NCBI GenBank assembly: GCA_025350425.1
Contig: JANXXW010000199.1
Span: forward strand, 1 to 7,193
Length of the DNA: 7,193 nucleotides
From: Rhodospirillales bacterium
Lineage (GTDB): Bacteria; Pseudomonadota; Alphaproteobacteria; Acetobacterales; Acetobacteraceae
Direction: 5' to 3'
The notes beneath the pieces were generated by a model. It saw only the letters and a list, made by a program, of their open reading frames with translations. It made no database searches and was not told the DNA's origin. How positions within the stretch are numbered: position 1 is the stretch's first letter; every line of letters begins with the position of its first letter. Shown in pieces: positions 1 to 5,376 of this stretch. The position numbers and the translations under genes are program-made.

Positions 1-1
1 G

Positions 2-613
2 GCGGCGGTGGGTTACGCGGTGCTGGGCGTCAACCCACGCGGCTCGACCGGGTATGGCGAGGCGTTCCTCCAGGCGTTGCACGACCGCTATCCCGGACCG
101 GACTGGGACGATTTGATGGATGCGCTCGACGTCGTGGCGGCGCGGCCGGACATCGACGCGGACAACCTGTTCGTGGGCGGCGTCAGCGGCGGCGGGACAT
201 TGACGTTATGGAGCGTTGGCCACACCGACCGCTTCCGCGCGGCGGTATCGATCAAGCCGGTGGTGGCGTGGGAAAGCTGGGTGCTGACCGCCGATATCGG
301 CCCGACCGTCGGGCGCACCTGGATGGGCGGCGACCTGCCGTGGGAGGCTGACCGCAAGTATCGGCAGCGGTCACCGCTCACGCATCTCGGGCGCGCGCGA
401 ACGCCAACGATGGTGATCGCCGGCGAGGCCGACAGCCGCACCCCGGCGAGCGAGGCGTTGCAGGCTTACACGGCGTTGAAGCTGGCCGGCGTGGAAGCCG
501 CCTACGTGCGTGGGCCAGCGGTCTCGCACAGCTCGGGCGTATACCGGCCGTCGCATTTCGCCAGCGAGGTGATCTGCCAGTTGGCGTGGTTCGAGCGATT
601 CCGGGTGAACTGA
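2..613 (+). CDS. S9-family (prolyl oligopeptidase-like) serine hydrolase, C-terminal catalytic domain, 5' partial
   Basis: This is the C-terminal alpha/beta-hydrolase domain of an S9-type peptidase, a class that cleaves short peptides or esters with a Ser-Asp-His triad. The frame is open from base 2, so the first GTG (8-10) is probably internal and the N-terminal part, usually a beta-propeller in this family, lies outside the window. Counting from that GTG, the motif NPRGSTGYG (9-17) is the typical S9 strand before the nucleophile elbow. The elbow is GGVSGGG, with nucleophile Ser60. Asp142 lies in GEADSRTP, matching the family's GxxDxRVP. His174 (AVSHSS) is the likely third residue, although His183 is also nearby. 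The elbow has GGG where many homologues have YGG. The stop is TGA at 611-613. No signal peptide can be judged. The domain call is firm; the substrate is unknown. Confidence 0.88.
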   Translation, partial: AAVGYAVLGVNPRGSTGYGEAFLQALHDRYPGPDWDDLMDALDVVAARPDIDADNLFVGGVSGGGTLTLWSVGHTDRFRAAVSIKPVVAWESWVLTADIGPTVGRTWMGGDLPWEADRKYRQRSPLTHLGRARTPTMVIAGEADSRTPASEALQAYTALKLAGVEAAYVRGPAVSHSSGVYRPSHFASEVICQLAWFERFRVN

Positions 614-656
614 CACGCGCATGTAGCGATTGGTCCAGACACTCTGGAAATCTCAC

Positions 657-800
657 ATGCCGACGCCGCTTCGCCTCGTGATTGCCCTGATGCTGACGCA
701 ACTCCTCGCGGGGTGCAGCGGCGGGATGCCGGCCAGTGCCAGCCAGCAGCAAAGCCTGCAAACGCTTGACCAAGCCAGCCAGCTCGGCAGCAGGAGTTAG
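657..800 (+). CDS. Small predicted lipoprotein (47 aa)
   Basis: This short ORF encodes a 47-residue protein with a textbook lipoprotein signal peptide: basic start MPTPLR, hydrophobic core LVIALMLTQL, and lipobox LLAGC with the lipidated cysteine at residue 20. The mature part is only about 28 residues, rich in Ser and Gln (SASQQQSLQTLDQASQLGS), with no recognised domain. The start is ATG 657 and the stop TAG 798-800. The Shine-Dalgarno match is poor (CTGGAAAT). It lies 43 bases after the S9 hydrolase on the same strand and could share its transcript. A weak AGGC-AC-GCCT hairpin followed by six T (819-833) might end transcription. Because the formate dehydrogenase remnant begins only about 28 bases further on, the C-terminus may have been shortened by rearrangement. 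It resembles small entericidin-like or lysis-type lipoproteins only in general form, and I do not assign it to either. Confidence 0.6.
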   Translation: MPTPLRLVIALMLTQLLAGCSGGMPASASQQQSLQTLDQASQLGSRS

Positions 801-827
801 CCAAGCGGGGCAAGCTTGAGGCACGCC

Positions 828-1124
828 TTTTTTCCGCATCCCGCACGATAGCGCCTTGGTCGAGTGGATCGTGACGTTCAGGTCGCCGGTGATGGCCAGC
901 AACACGTTGGCGACGGCGCCCCGCGCGCAACCCTTCCCGCCGTACACCCATGGCATCCCGATCTCGTAGACCGTGCGGCCCTGGATCACGAACGGACGCA
1001 GGCGGTCCGTCGCCAATGCCTTCACCTCGATCTCGCCGCGCGGTGTGTAGCGGGCGTAATGGCGGCGCATGATGTGATAGACGCAGCTGGGATGCTGCAA
1101 CGTCTCGTCGCGGGGCGGCGCGTA
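828..1124 (-). pseudogene. Remnant of formate dehydrogenase (FdnG/FdoG-type) alpha subunit, internally deleted
   Basis: Read on the minus strand, this stretch joins two separate parts of a membrane-associated, molybdopterin-containing formate dehydrogenase major subunit. The first part (about 1115 to 1041; RDETLQHPSCVYHIM, RRHYARYTP) matches the segment that in E. coli FdnG reads DETLTHPRCVWNLL and SRYTP, roughly mid-protein. The next codons (about 1040 to 828; RGEIEVKALATDRLRPF, GRTVYEIGMPW, ARGAVANVLL, GDLNVTIHSTKAL) match the extreme C-terminal domain. Roughly 500 residues that should lie between are absent, as is everything N-terminal (4Fe-4S site, catalytic Sec/Cys, most of the molybdopterin fold). 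No normal stop follows; the frame stays open into unrelated sequence down to about 378. It cannot be an active enzyme. The alignment is from memory of the family, but the match is long and specific. Confidence 0.78.
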
Positions 1125-1275
1125 TAGATCGGCCAATGCCGAGGTGCGGGCGCAAACCGCGCGATGCGGTGCTTTCAGCGGCTTTGGAGAGGCCGGGTTC
1201 GCCTGCGAGCTGACGGGGCAACGATCAATCGGCCACGAAATCGGTGGCGCGCTTTCCCAGGCTTCGGCGGATTGT

Positions 1276-1290
1276 CTTCAAGATTTGAAG
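1276..1290. promoter_or_regulatory. Perfect inverted repeat upstream of the 89-aa gene, candidate operator
   Basis: CTTCAAGATTTGAAG is a perfect dyad with 6-base arms and a 3-base centre. It lies 65 bases upstream of the ATG at 1356, within the roughly 230 bases (1125-1355) between the formate dehydrogenase remnant and that gene. I see no supported gene in this interval and no clear -35/-10 pair. The compact dyad suits a homodimeric regulator site, or it could form a small RNA hairpin; no T-run follows, so it is not an intrinsic terminator. The role is inferred. Confidence 0.35.
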
Positions 1291-1355
1291 TTACGCGGCT
1301 CCGGGGATCCGGTTCCACTTGTAAGGGAGCACGGCCACGATGTATCGCCACCCCT

Positions 1356-1625
1356 ATGCCGCAAACGCCGTCAAACAAAGTACCGGACCTGCTCTGGAGC
1401 GAGCCATACCTCGAAACGTGCTGCCGCTCGGCGATGCACCGGCTGGTGCAGGCCGAGGAGGTGGGACGTCCGCCTGGCCTGAAGGATGGTCCGTGCCTGG
1501 AGCGGCTGGCCGAAATGCAGTTCGCCGCACATCGGGCGGACGGACGGTTCGAGATCACCGAGCAGGGGCTGATACGCCATGCTTCGGAGATCATGAAACG
1601 GCCCGTCAGGCCAAGGCGGCGGTAA
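1356..1625 (+). CDS. Hypothetical protein, 89 aa, unknown function
   Basis: I do not recognise this family. The frame shows strong G/C preference at third codon positions from about 1390 to the stop at 1623-1625, so it is very probably a real gene. The ATG at 1356 is the best in-frame start; the open frame reaches further left, but its translation (to 1164) is Arg-rich and looks non-coding. The protein is compact, charged and soluble: WSEPYLETCCRSAMHRLVQ suggests a helix, then GRPPGLKDGPCLERLAEM, a short ADGRFEITEQGLIRHASEI segment resembling the end of a small winged-helix, and a basic tail. No signal peptide or membrane segment is visible. The Shine-Dalgarno-like AAGGGAG at 1323-1329 is better placed for an out-of-frame ATG at 1340, leaving the start uncertain. 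Its 3' end overlaps the opposing 77-aa gene by 20 bases. Confidence 0.6.
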   Translation: MPQTPSNKVPDLLWSEPYLETCCRSAMHRLVQAEEVGRPPGLKDGPCLERLAEMQFAAHRADGRFEITEQGLIRHASEIMKRPVRPRRR

Positions 1626-1839
1626 GGACGCCGTTCTGGCACGCGGCGACGCACAGCATCCGGCCGCCTTCAGGCGAGGAAACCATCATCATGTCGCCGC
1701 TCGCCAGCATATCGGACGCAGCGTCGAAGTAGCCACCGGCACCAACGGTGCCAAGGCGATCGGCACCGGCCTTGTAGTGCCACAGCGTGAAGCCCTGGGC
1801 ATAGGCCAGAACAGAAAGGTCGCGGATCGTGAATGCCAT
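1606..1839 (-). CDS. Small conserved-looking protein, 77 aa, possibly phage-associated
   Basis: The start is the ATG at 1839, preceded by AAAGGA with an 8-base gap; the frame extends to 1863 but that upstream start lacks a ribosome site. The protein opens MAFTIRDLSVLAYAQGFTLW, followed by HYKAG, GYFDAASDMLASGDMMMVS and a strand-rich end (GGRMLCVAACQNGVLTAALA). This plan, with an aromatic GFTLWHY motif, a GYF...DML...GDM core and beta strands, resembles small proteins I associate with alphaproteobacterial prophage structural regions; that recollection is not firm and no function is known to me. It has no signal peptide or membrane segment. It follows a strong intrinsic terminator on its own strand by only about 22 bases, so its expression probably depends on read-through or regulated termination. 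It meets the 89-aa gene tail to tail. Confidence 0.7.
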   Translation of the reverse strand: MAFTIRDLSVLAYAQGFTLWHYKAGADRLGTVGAGGYFDAASDMLASGDMMMVSSPEGGRMLCVAACQNGVLTAALA

Positions 1840-1860
1840 GACGGTGGTCCTTTCGATTGA

Positions 1861-1893
1861 CAAAAAAGGCCGCCTCCCGCGGGAAGCGGCCTG
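1861..1893 (-). terminator. Intrinsic (Rho-independent) terminator, minus strand
   Basis: On the minus strand AGGCCGC and GCGGCCT arms pair over 7 bases (plus-strand positions 1886-1892 and 1867-1873). An inner TCCCGCGGGA palindrome extends the stem, and the second arm runs into six T. It follows the stop of the 28-aa ORF by about 5 bases and ends 22 bases before the ATG of the 77-aa gene. It could end the transcript of the 130-aa gene, or act as an attenuator in the leader of the 77-aa gene. Confidence 0.8.
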
Positions 1894-1896
1894 AGT

Positions 1897-1983
1897 TCAG
1901 GGGTGCGGCACGAAGACCGAAGAGCATGCTTTGGCTGCCGACAGCGACGCCTTATCGGAAAGCCAGAATTCAGCGTAAAGCAT
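1897..1983 (-). CDS. Possible 28-aa ORF / leader peptide
   Basis: An ATG at 1983, preceded by AGGA with a 4-base gap (AGGAAATCATG), opens 28 codons that begin MLYAEFWLSDKAS and end VFVPHP, stopping at TGA 1897-1899. It starts 28 bases after the stop of the 130-aa gene on the same strand and is followed at once by the intrinsic terminator. Ribosome site, position and terminator argue for translation. Against it are the very short length, no recognised family and codon use less G/C-biased than its neighbours. It could be the last small gene of the 130-aa operon, a leader peptide governing the terminator, or chance. Confidence 0.35.
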   Translation of the reverse strand: MLYAEFWLSDKASLSAAKACSSVFVPHP

Positions 1984-2011
1984 GATTTCCTATTGCCGCA
2001 TTATCACGGGG

Positions 2012-2404
2012 TTAACGCACGATGCCTTTGACGCGGAGCGGCCAGTCAAGCCGTTCCATCACTTCGGTCCAGAGAAAATGATCACTCGCCTCGCCTTTGT
2101 AGCGGGGGTCGGGTGGGGTTTGACGCTCACCCCAAACCCGCAGGATACGGCCATGCTCGAGATGAATACGGCGTTGCCGATATAGTTGATCCAGGCAGCG
2201 AAGGATGTCGTCTGGATCACAAGGACGCGCGATTCGCGTGCTTGCTTTGCCAGTCCCGTCACGACGTGCGGCCAGGGCCGCCATGGCCCAGAACCAAGCT
2301 TCCTCGGCACTGCGAAACTTGATGGCGGCGGGCAGGCCGGCGGGCTGCCGGGGCGGTGGCGCAGCGCGCGGCGTGAGCGACGAATGGCAAAGTGTCAGAC
2401 CCAT
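2012..2404 (-). CDS. Conserved-looking hypothetical protein, 130 aa, divergent from the S24 repressor
   Basis: The ATG at 2404 has an excellent ribosome site, GGGAGG with a 7-base gap (GGGAGGCTAAAAAATG), and the stop is TAA at 2012-2014. The first 27 residues are Pro/Ala-rich and probably disordered. The folded part begins KFRSAEEAWFWAMAALAARR (29-48), then RPCDPDDILRCLDQLYRQRR (60-79), HLEHGRILRVWGERQTPPDP (81-100), and ends RLDWPLRVKGIV. It is mainly helical with many Trp and Arg, and has neither signal peptide nor membrane segment, so it is probably cytoplasmic. I believe similar proteins occur in alphaproteobacteria but cannot name a family or function. Its divergence from an autocleaving repressor across a shared 162-base gap suggests that the repressor controls it and that it may be part of a damage- or prophage-linked response; this is inference. 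Confidence 0.8.
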   Translation of the reverse strand: MGLTLCHSSLTPRAAPPPRQPAGLPAAIKFRSAEEAWFWAMAALAARRDGTGKASTRIARPCDPDDILRCLDQLYRQRRIHLEHGRILRVWGERQTPPDPRYKGEASDHFLWTEVMERLDWPLRVKGIVR

Positions 2405-2566
2405 TTTTTAGCCTCCCGAACGAGTTGAGACGAACCGGAGTTAACACTCTCGTGATGAAAAGCGCAATTAAATTAGGGGATTGTTCCTATTTCTTTTGGT
2501 GAGAAGTCCTATTACAGTGATCACGTGGAGTAGGCGGGGCATGGCTGCCCCTGGTTAGGGCTGAAC
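2405..2566. promoter_or_regulatory. Divergent control region between the 130-aa gene and the S24 repressor
   Basis: This gap is clearly richer in A/T than its flanks, especially 2455-2515, as expected for promoters. It holds two TCCTATT repeats, a 16-base imperfect palindrome at 2474-2489 (TAGGGGATTGTTCCTA) and an 8-base palindrome GTGATCAC at 2517-2524. On the minus strand TTGCGC and TTAACT separated by 17 bases form a weak candidate promoter for the 130-aa gene. I could not find a convincing -35/-10 pair for the repressor. TTAGGG just before 2567 serves as the repressor gene's ribosome site. Confidence 0.5.
2485..2513. repeat. Two direct TCCTATT repeats, 22 bp apart, candidate operator
   Basis: TCCTATT occurs at 2485-2491 and 2507-2513, start to start 22 bases, about two helical turns, so both face the same side of DNA. 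The left copy overlaps the right half of the imperfect palindrome at 2474-2489. Repeats phased this way in the AT-rich gap beside a repressor gene are plausible repressor sites, but 7-base repeats can arise by chance. Confidence 0.35.
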
Positions 2567-3217
2567 ATGAAGCACGATGATATCTGGCGCGCGTTGGACA
2601 CGCTCGCCGCCGAGTATGGATTGTCCGCGTCCGGGCTTGCCAAGCGCTCCGGACTGGATCCGACAACGTTCAATCGATCCAAGCGCAAGATGCCGGATGG
2701 CCGGGAGCGCTGGCCGAGCACCGAGAGCCTCGCCAAGGTGTTGGACGCGACGGGAGCCAGCCTCGAGGCGTTCACGTCATTGGTGACCGGCGCGCGCGCA
2801 ATGCCGGGCGGCAGCCGCATGGCCGCCGTGGCACGGCGCATCCCGCTGATCGGCCTGGCGCAGGCCGGGTCTGACGGGTTCTTCGACGATGGTGGTTATC
2901 CCGTGGGCGGCGGATGGGACGAGGTTTCACTGCCCGAGATCGGCGACCCCCACGCCTATGCTCTGGAAATCAGCGGCGACAGCATGGAGCCGGTCTTTCG
3001 CGACGGGGACCATGTGGTGGTGTCCCCAGCGGCACCGATCCGGCGCGGCGACCGCGTCGTGATACGCACGCTCCGGGGCGAGGTAATGGCCAAGCAACTG
3101 GCCAGACGCTCCGCCCGGCGGGTGGAATTGCGGAGCCTGAACCCCGAACATCCCGACTACACGTTCGATTTGGCCGACGTGATGTGGATGCACCGTATCG
3201 TATGGGCCAGCCAGTAA
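2567..3217 (+). CDS. LexA/CI-like transcriptional repressor with HTH and S24 autocleavage domain, 216 aa
   Basis: This is a DNA-binding repressor of the HTH plus peptidase S24 type, which in relatives is inactivated by self-cleavage, often stimulated by RecA after DNA damage. Residues about 17-40 (LSASGLAKRSGL, DPTTFNRSKR) form the helix-turn-helix, with a helical domain extending to about 75 (WPSTESLAKVLDATG). A linker leads to the Ala100-Gly101 cleavage site in IGLAQAGSDGFF. The C-terminal protease has nucleophile Ser139 (SGDSMEP) and general-base Lys176 (GEVMAKQL), so every catalytic element is present. The HTH is XRE/CI-like rather than the winged helix of classical LexA, so it is more likely a phage-type or specialised repressor than the housekeeping LexA. 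The ATG at 2567 has TTAGGG upstream. It probably regulates itself and the divergent 130-aa gene through the shared gap. Confidence 0.92.
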   Translation: MKHDDIWRALDTLAAEYGLSASGLAKRSGLDPTTFNRSKRKMPDGRERWPSTESLAKVLDATGASLEAFTSLVTGARAMPGGSRMAAVARRIPLIGLAQAGSDGFFDDGGYPVGGGWDEVSLPEIGDPHAYALEISGDSMEPVFRDGDHVVVSPAAPIRRGDRVVIRTLRGEVMAKQLARRSARRVELRSLNPEHPDYTFDLADVMWMHRIVWASQ

Positions 3218-3263
3218 GCGCTTTCCGCTTGTCTGACCCATCGGACCTGCGCCAACATGGCGC

Positions 3264-3995
3264 ATGCGTTGGTTCATCCCTGCCCTTCTGCTTGCCGCCG
3301 CAATCATGCCGCAGCGCGAGGCGCGCGCGGCCGAAGCCGTGGATGTCGTGTTGGTCTTGGTCGACGATGTGTCACGCAGCATCGACGACCACGAGTTCGA
3401 GATGCAGAAGCAAGGCTATGCGGCGGCGTTCGCCAACCCGCAGGTGATCGCGGCCATCAAGAACGGCGCAATCGGGGCCATCGCAGTACAATACGTGGAG
3501 TTCGCCAGCAGTTACGAAACGCGGACCATCGTGGACTGGACGGTAATTCGGGACGCCGAGACCGCCCAGGCGTTTGCCGACCAAATGACACGCGCGTCGC
3601 GAAGTGCCTGGGGCCGCACGGCGATCGGTGCCGGTATCGAGCTCGCGCTGAAAAATATCGCGGGGTCCGGTTTCGAGACGCAGCGCCGGGTGATCGACGT
3701 GTGTGGCGATGGAACCAGCAATCATGGGCCAGAGGTGTCCGAGACGCGGAACCACGCCGTTGAATCGGGCGTGACCATCAACGGGCTCGCCATCATCAAC
3801 GATAAGCCGATGTCATGGACCTTCGCGCACGTCCAGCCACCGGGCGGCCTGGCCAACTATTACCGCGAGAACGTGACCGGCGGTGTGGGAAGCTTCGTGG
3901 TCGAGATCCACGATTTCCAATCCTTCAGAGAGGCCATCGCCCGTAAGCTCATCAACGAAATCGCCAGCCGGGAGCTTGCTCCGCACCGAGGCTGA
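3264..3995 (+). CDS. Exported DUF1194 (VWA-like) domain protein, 243 aa
   Basis: The N-terminus is a clear Sec signal peptide: MRWFIPALLLAAAIM, then ARA before AEA with likely cleavage near residue 22, so the protein acts in the periplasm or outside. The remainder is a von Willebrand A-like fold of the DUF1194 family. It starts with a hydrophobic strand VDVVLVLVDDVSRS that carries the metal-site DxSxS pattern (Asp35, Ser37, Ser39); further candidate metal ligands are Thr119 in GRTAIGAG and Asp149 in VCGDGTSNHG. The C-terminal part (GGLANYYRENVTGG, then FVVEIHDFQSFREAIARKL) is also typical of the family. No biochemical role is established that I know of; VWA domains usually mediate metal-dependent protein binding. 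It starts 46 bases after the repressor on the same strand, without a good Shine-Dalgarno site, so co-transcription is possible. ATG 3264 is chosen because it yields the complete signal peptide. Confidence 0.88.
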   Translation: MRWFIPALLLAAAIMPQREARAAEAVDVVLVLVDDVSRSIDDHEFEMQKQGYAAAFANPQVIAAIKNGAIGAIAVQYVEFASSYETRTIVDWTVIRDAETAQAFADQMTRASRSAWGRTAIGAGIELALKNIAGSGFETQRRVIDVCGDGTSNHGPEVSETRNHAVESGVTINGLAIINDKPMSWTFAHVQPPGGLANYYRENVTGGVGSFVVEIHDFQSFREAIARKLINEIASRELAPHRG

Positions 3996-4027
3996 AACGA
4001 CGGCGACGGACCATCAAGGAAGTATAA

Positions 4028-4972
4028 ATGGAAATTCGTAATCTGGGGCGGTCGGGCCTGCGGGTGTCGGCAATTGGGTTGGGCTGTAATAATTTCGGTG
4101 GCAGGATCGACGACGAAGCGGCGCGCACCGTGATCCACAAGGCGCTCGACCTCGGCATCACGTTGTTCGACACAGCCGACGTGTATGGCGAGCGCGGCGG
4201 GTCCGAGACGACAATGGGCAAGATCCTGGGCCATGACCGCAAGCGGATCGTGCTGGCGAGCAAGTTCGCGATGCCGATGGACGCGGAGGAAGTGCTGAAG
4301 GGTGCCTCGCGGCGTTACATCGTCTCGGCGGTGGAAGCGAGCCTCAAGCGGCTACAGACGGACTGGATTGACCTGTATCAGATGCACCGCCCCGATCCGC
4401 TGACACCGATCGAGGAGACACTGCGCGCCCTGGACGACCTGGTTCGCGCCGGCAAGGTGCGTTACGTCGGCTGCTCGAACGTGGTGGCCTGGGAGGTCGC
4501 GGATGCGGCCTGGACGGCCAGGACAGAGGGATTGAACCCGTTTATTTCTTGCCAGGACGAGTATTCACTGCTCGTGCGTGATGCCGAAACGGGCCTGTTG
4601 CCGGCAGCGCGGCATTACGGGATGGGACTGCTCCCTTACTTTCCTCTCGCAAGCGGCCTGCTCACGGGCAAGTATCGTCGCAACACGCCAATGCCGGAAG
4701 GTGCCAGGCTGACCAAAACGCCGCGCCTCGCGGATCGCTACATGACCGAGCGGAATTGGAACGTGGCTGAAAAGCTGTTCGATTTCGCGGAGGCCCGCGG
4801 CCACACGATACTCGAACTGGCGTTCAGCTGGCTATTGGCGCAATCGCCGGTGTCGAGCGTGATCGCCGGAGCCACCAAGCCGGAACAGCTTGAACAGAAC
4901 GCCGCCGCCGGTCAGTGGAAGTTGACCGGCGACGAGTTAGCCGAAGTGGATGCGCTGACAAAAAGCGCCTGA
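4028..4972 (+). CDS. Aldo/keto reductase, NADP(H)-dependent, 314 aa
   Basis: This is a full-length cytosolic TIM-barrel oxidoreductase that reduces carbonyl groups with NAD(P)H. The catalytic tetrad is complete: Asp48 and Tyr53 in FDTADVYG, Lys79 in LASKF, and His120 in YQMHRPD. Other family hallmarks are the start RNLGRSGLRVSAIGLGC, the segment RAGKVRYVGCSNVVAWEV, PYFPLASGLLTGKY, and the cofactor-phosphate segment VIAGATKPEQLEQN near the C-terminus. The substrate cannot be told from sequence; the layout resembles bacterial general-stress or sugar-aldehyde reductases. The ATG at 4028 is preceded by AAGGA with a good gap. It lies 32 bases after the DUF1194 gene, on the same strand, and its stop is 19 bases from the stop of the opposing DUF2934 gene. 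No terminator was found at either end. Confidence 0.95.
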   Translation: MEIRNLGRSGLRVSAIGLGCNNFGGRIDDEAARTVIHKALDLGITLFDTADVYGERGGSETTMGKILGHDRKRIVLASKFAMPMDAEEVLKGASRRYIVSAVEASLKRLQTDWIDLYQMHRPDPLTPIEETLRALDDLVRAGKVRYVGCSNVVAWEVADAAWTARTEGLNPFISCQDEYSLLVRDAETGLLPAARHYGMGLLPYFPLASGLLTGKYRRNTPMPEGARLTKTPRLADRYMTERNWNVAEKLFDFAEARGHTILELAFSWLLAQSPVSSVIAGATKPEQLEQNAAAGQWKLTGDELAEVDALTKSA

Positions 4973-4991
4973 GGCTGGTGGCCGGGGAGGC

Positions 4992-5339
4992 TCACGCCTT
5001 TGGGGCGCGAGCCTTCCGGGCTTGGCTTTTGGTCATGGGGGTTGCCCGACGGTCACCCTGATCGGCGACACGATCGGGAAACTCGCCCAGATTGTCCTGA
5101 AGTGCGGCCTCATCCACGATATCCACGGGTGGCGGGCCACTGGGGTGCGCGATCATTGGGTTCGGCTCCAAGCCGACCGGCGAATGCAACGCCTCCAATT
5201 CACGCGCGCGTTCCCAGTAGTTTTCCGCTTGCCCCGCCGGCTTTCCTTCCTGCAACCAAAGAAAGTAGGCACGGTCACGGACACGCTTTTCGTGCTCGGG
5301 GGATGGATCAAGCGGGTTCTCGAAGGTCTGCTTCGACAT
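4992..5339 (-). CDS. DUF2934 domain-containing small protein, 115 aa
   Basis: Residues about 17-49 (HEKRVRDRAYFLWLQEGKP, then GQAENYWERARELE) match the short helical DUF2934 motif, whose usual form is an Arg-rich helix, a YxLW core, a G-P turn and a second helix with a conserved Trp. The rest is low in complexity: a Pro-rich middle (HPSGPPPVDIVDEAAL) and a basic tail rich in Lys, Arg and Ala (KSQARKARAPKA). It has no signal peptide or membrane segment. The function of DUF2934 is unknown to me. The ATG at 5339 has AGGAG with an 8-base gap (AGGAGAGCATACGATG), a strong site. It lies 68 bases downstream of the MarR gene on the same strand, with a hairpin between them, so partial co-transcription is possible. 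Confidence 0.88.
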   Translation of the reverse strand: MSKQTFENPLDPSPEHEKRVRDRAYFLWLQEGKPAGQAENYWERARELEALHSPVGLEPNPMIAHPSGPPPVDIVDEAALQDNLGEFPDRVADQGDRRATPMTKSQARKARAPKA

Positions 5340-5376
5340 CGTATGCTCTCCTGCGGCACTACAATATCGCGCGAAA

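Noticed and set aside
378..827. Continuation of the minus-strand open frame beyond the formate dehydrogenase remnant
   Set aside because: The translation turns into Arg/Pro/His-rich sequence antisense to the lipoprotein and S9 hydrolase genes and matches nothing; it is open only because the DNA is GC-rich.
819..833. AGGC-AC-GCCT hairpin followed by six T after the lipoprotein, as a plus-strand terminator
   Set aside because: The stem is only 4 bp with a 2-base loop, too weak; the T-run is also explained as two Lys codons of the minus-strand remnant.
1164..1355. Upstream extension of the 89-aa gene to a start at 1164
   Set aside because: The added 64 residues are Arg/Gly-rich without coding-type third-position bias, and no ribosome site precedes 1164.
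1340..1732. Plus-strand 130-codon ORF starting at 1340
   Set aside because: It has a fair ribosome site, but its codon bias is poor and it runs over both the 89-aa gene and the antisense of the 77-aa gene.
1670..1927. Minus-strand 85-codon ORF across the terminator
   Set aside because: It reads through the hairpin and the start of the 77-aa gene in another frame; its translation looks like shifted coding sequence.
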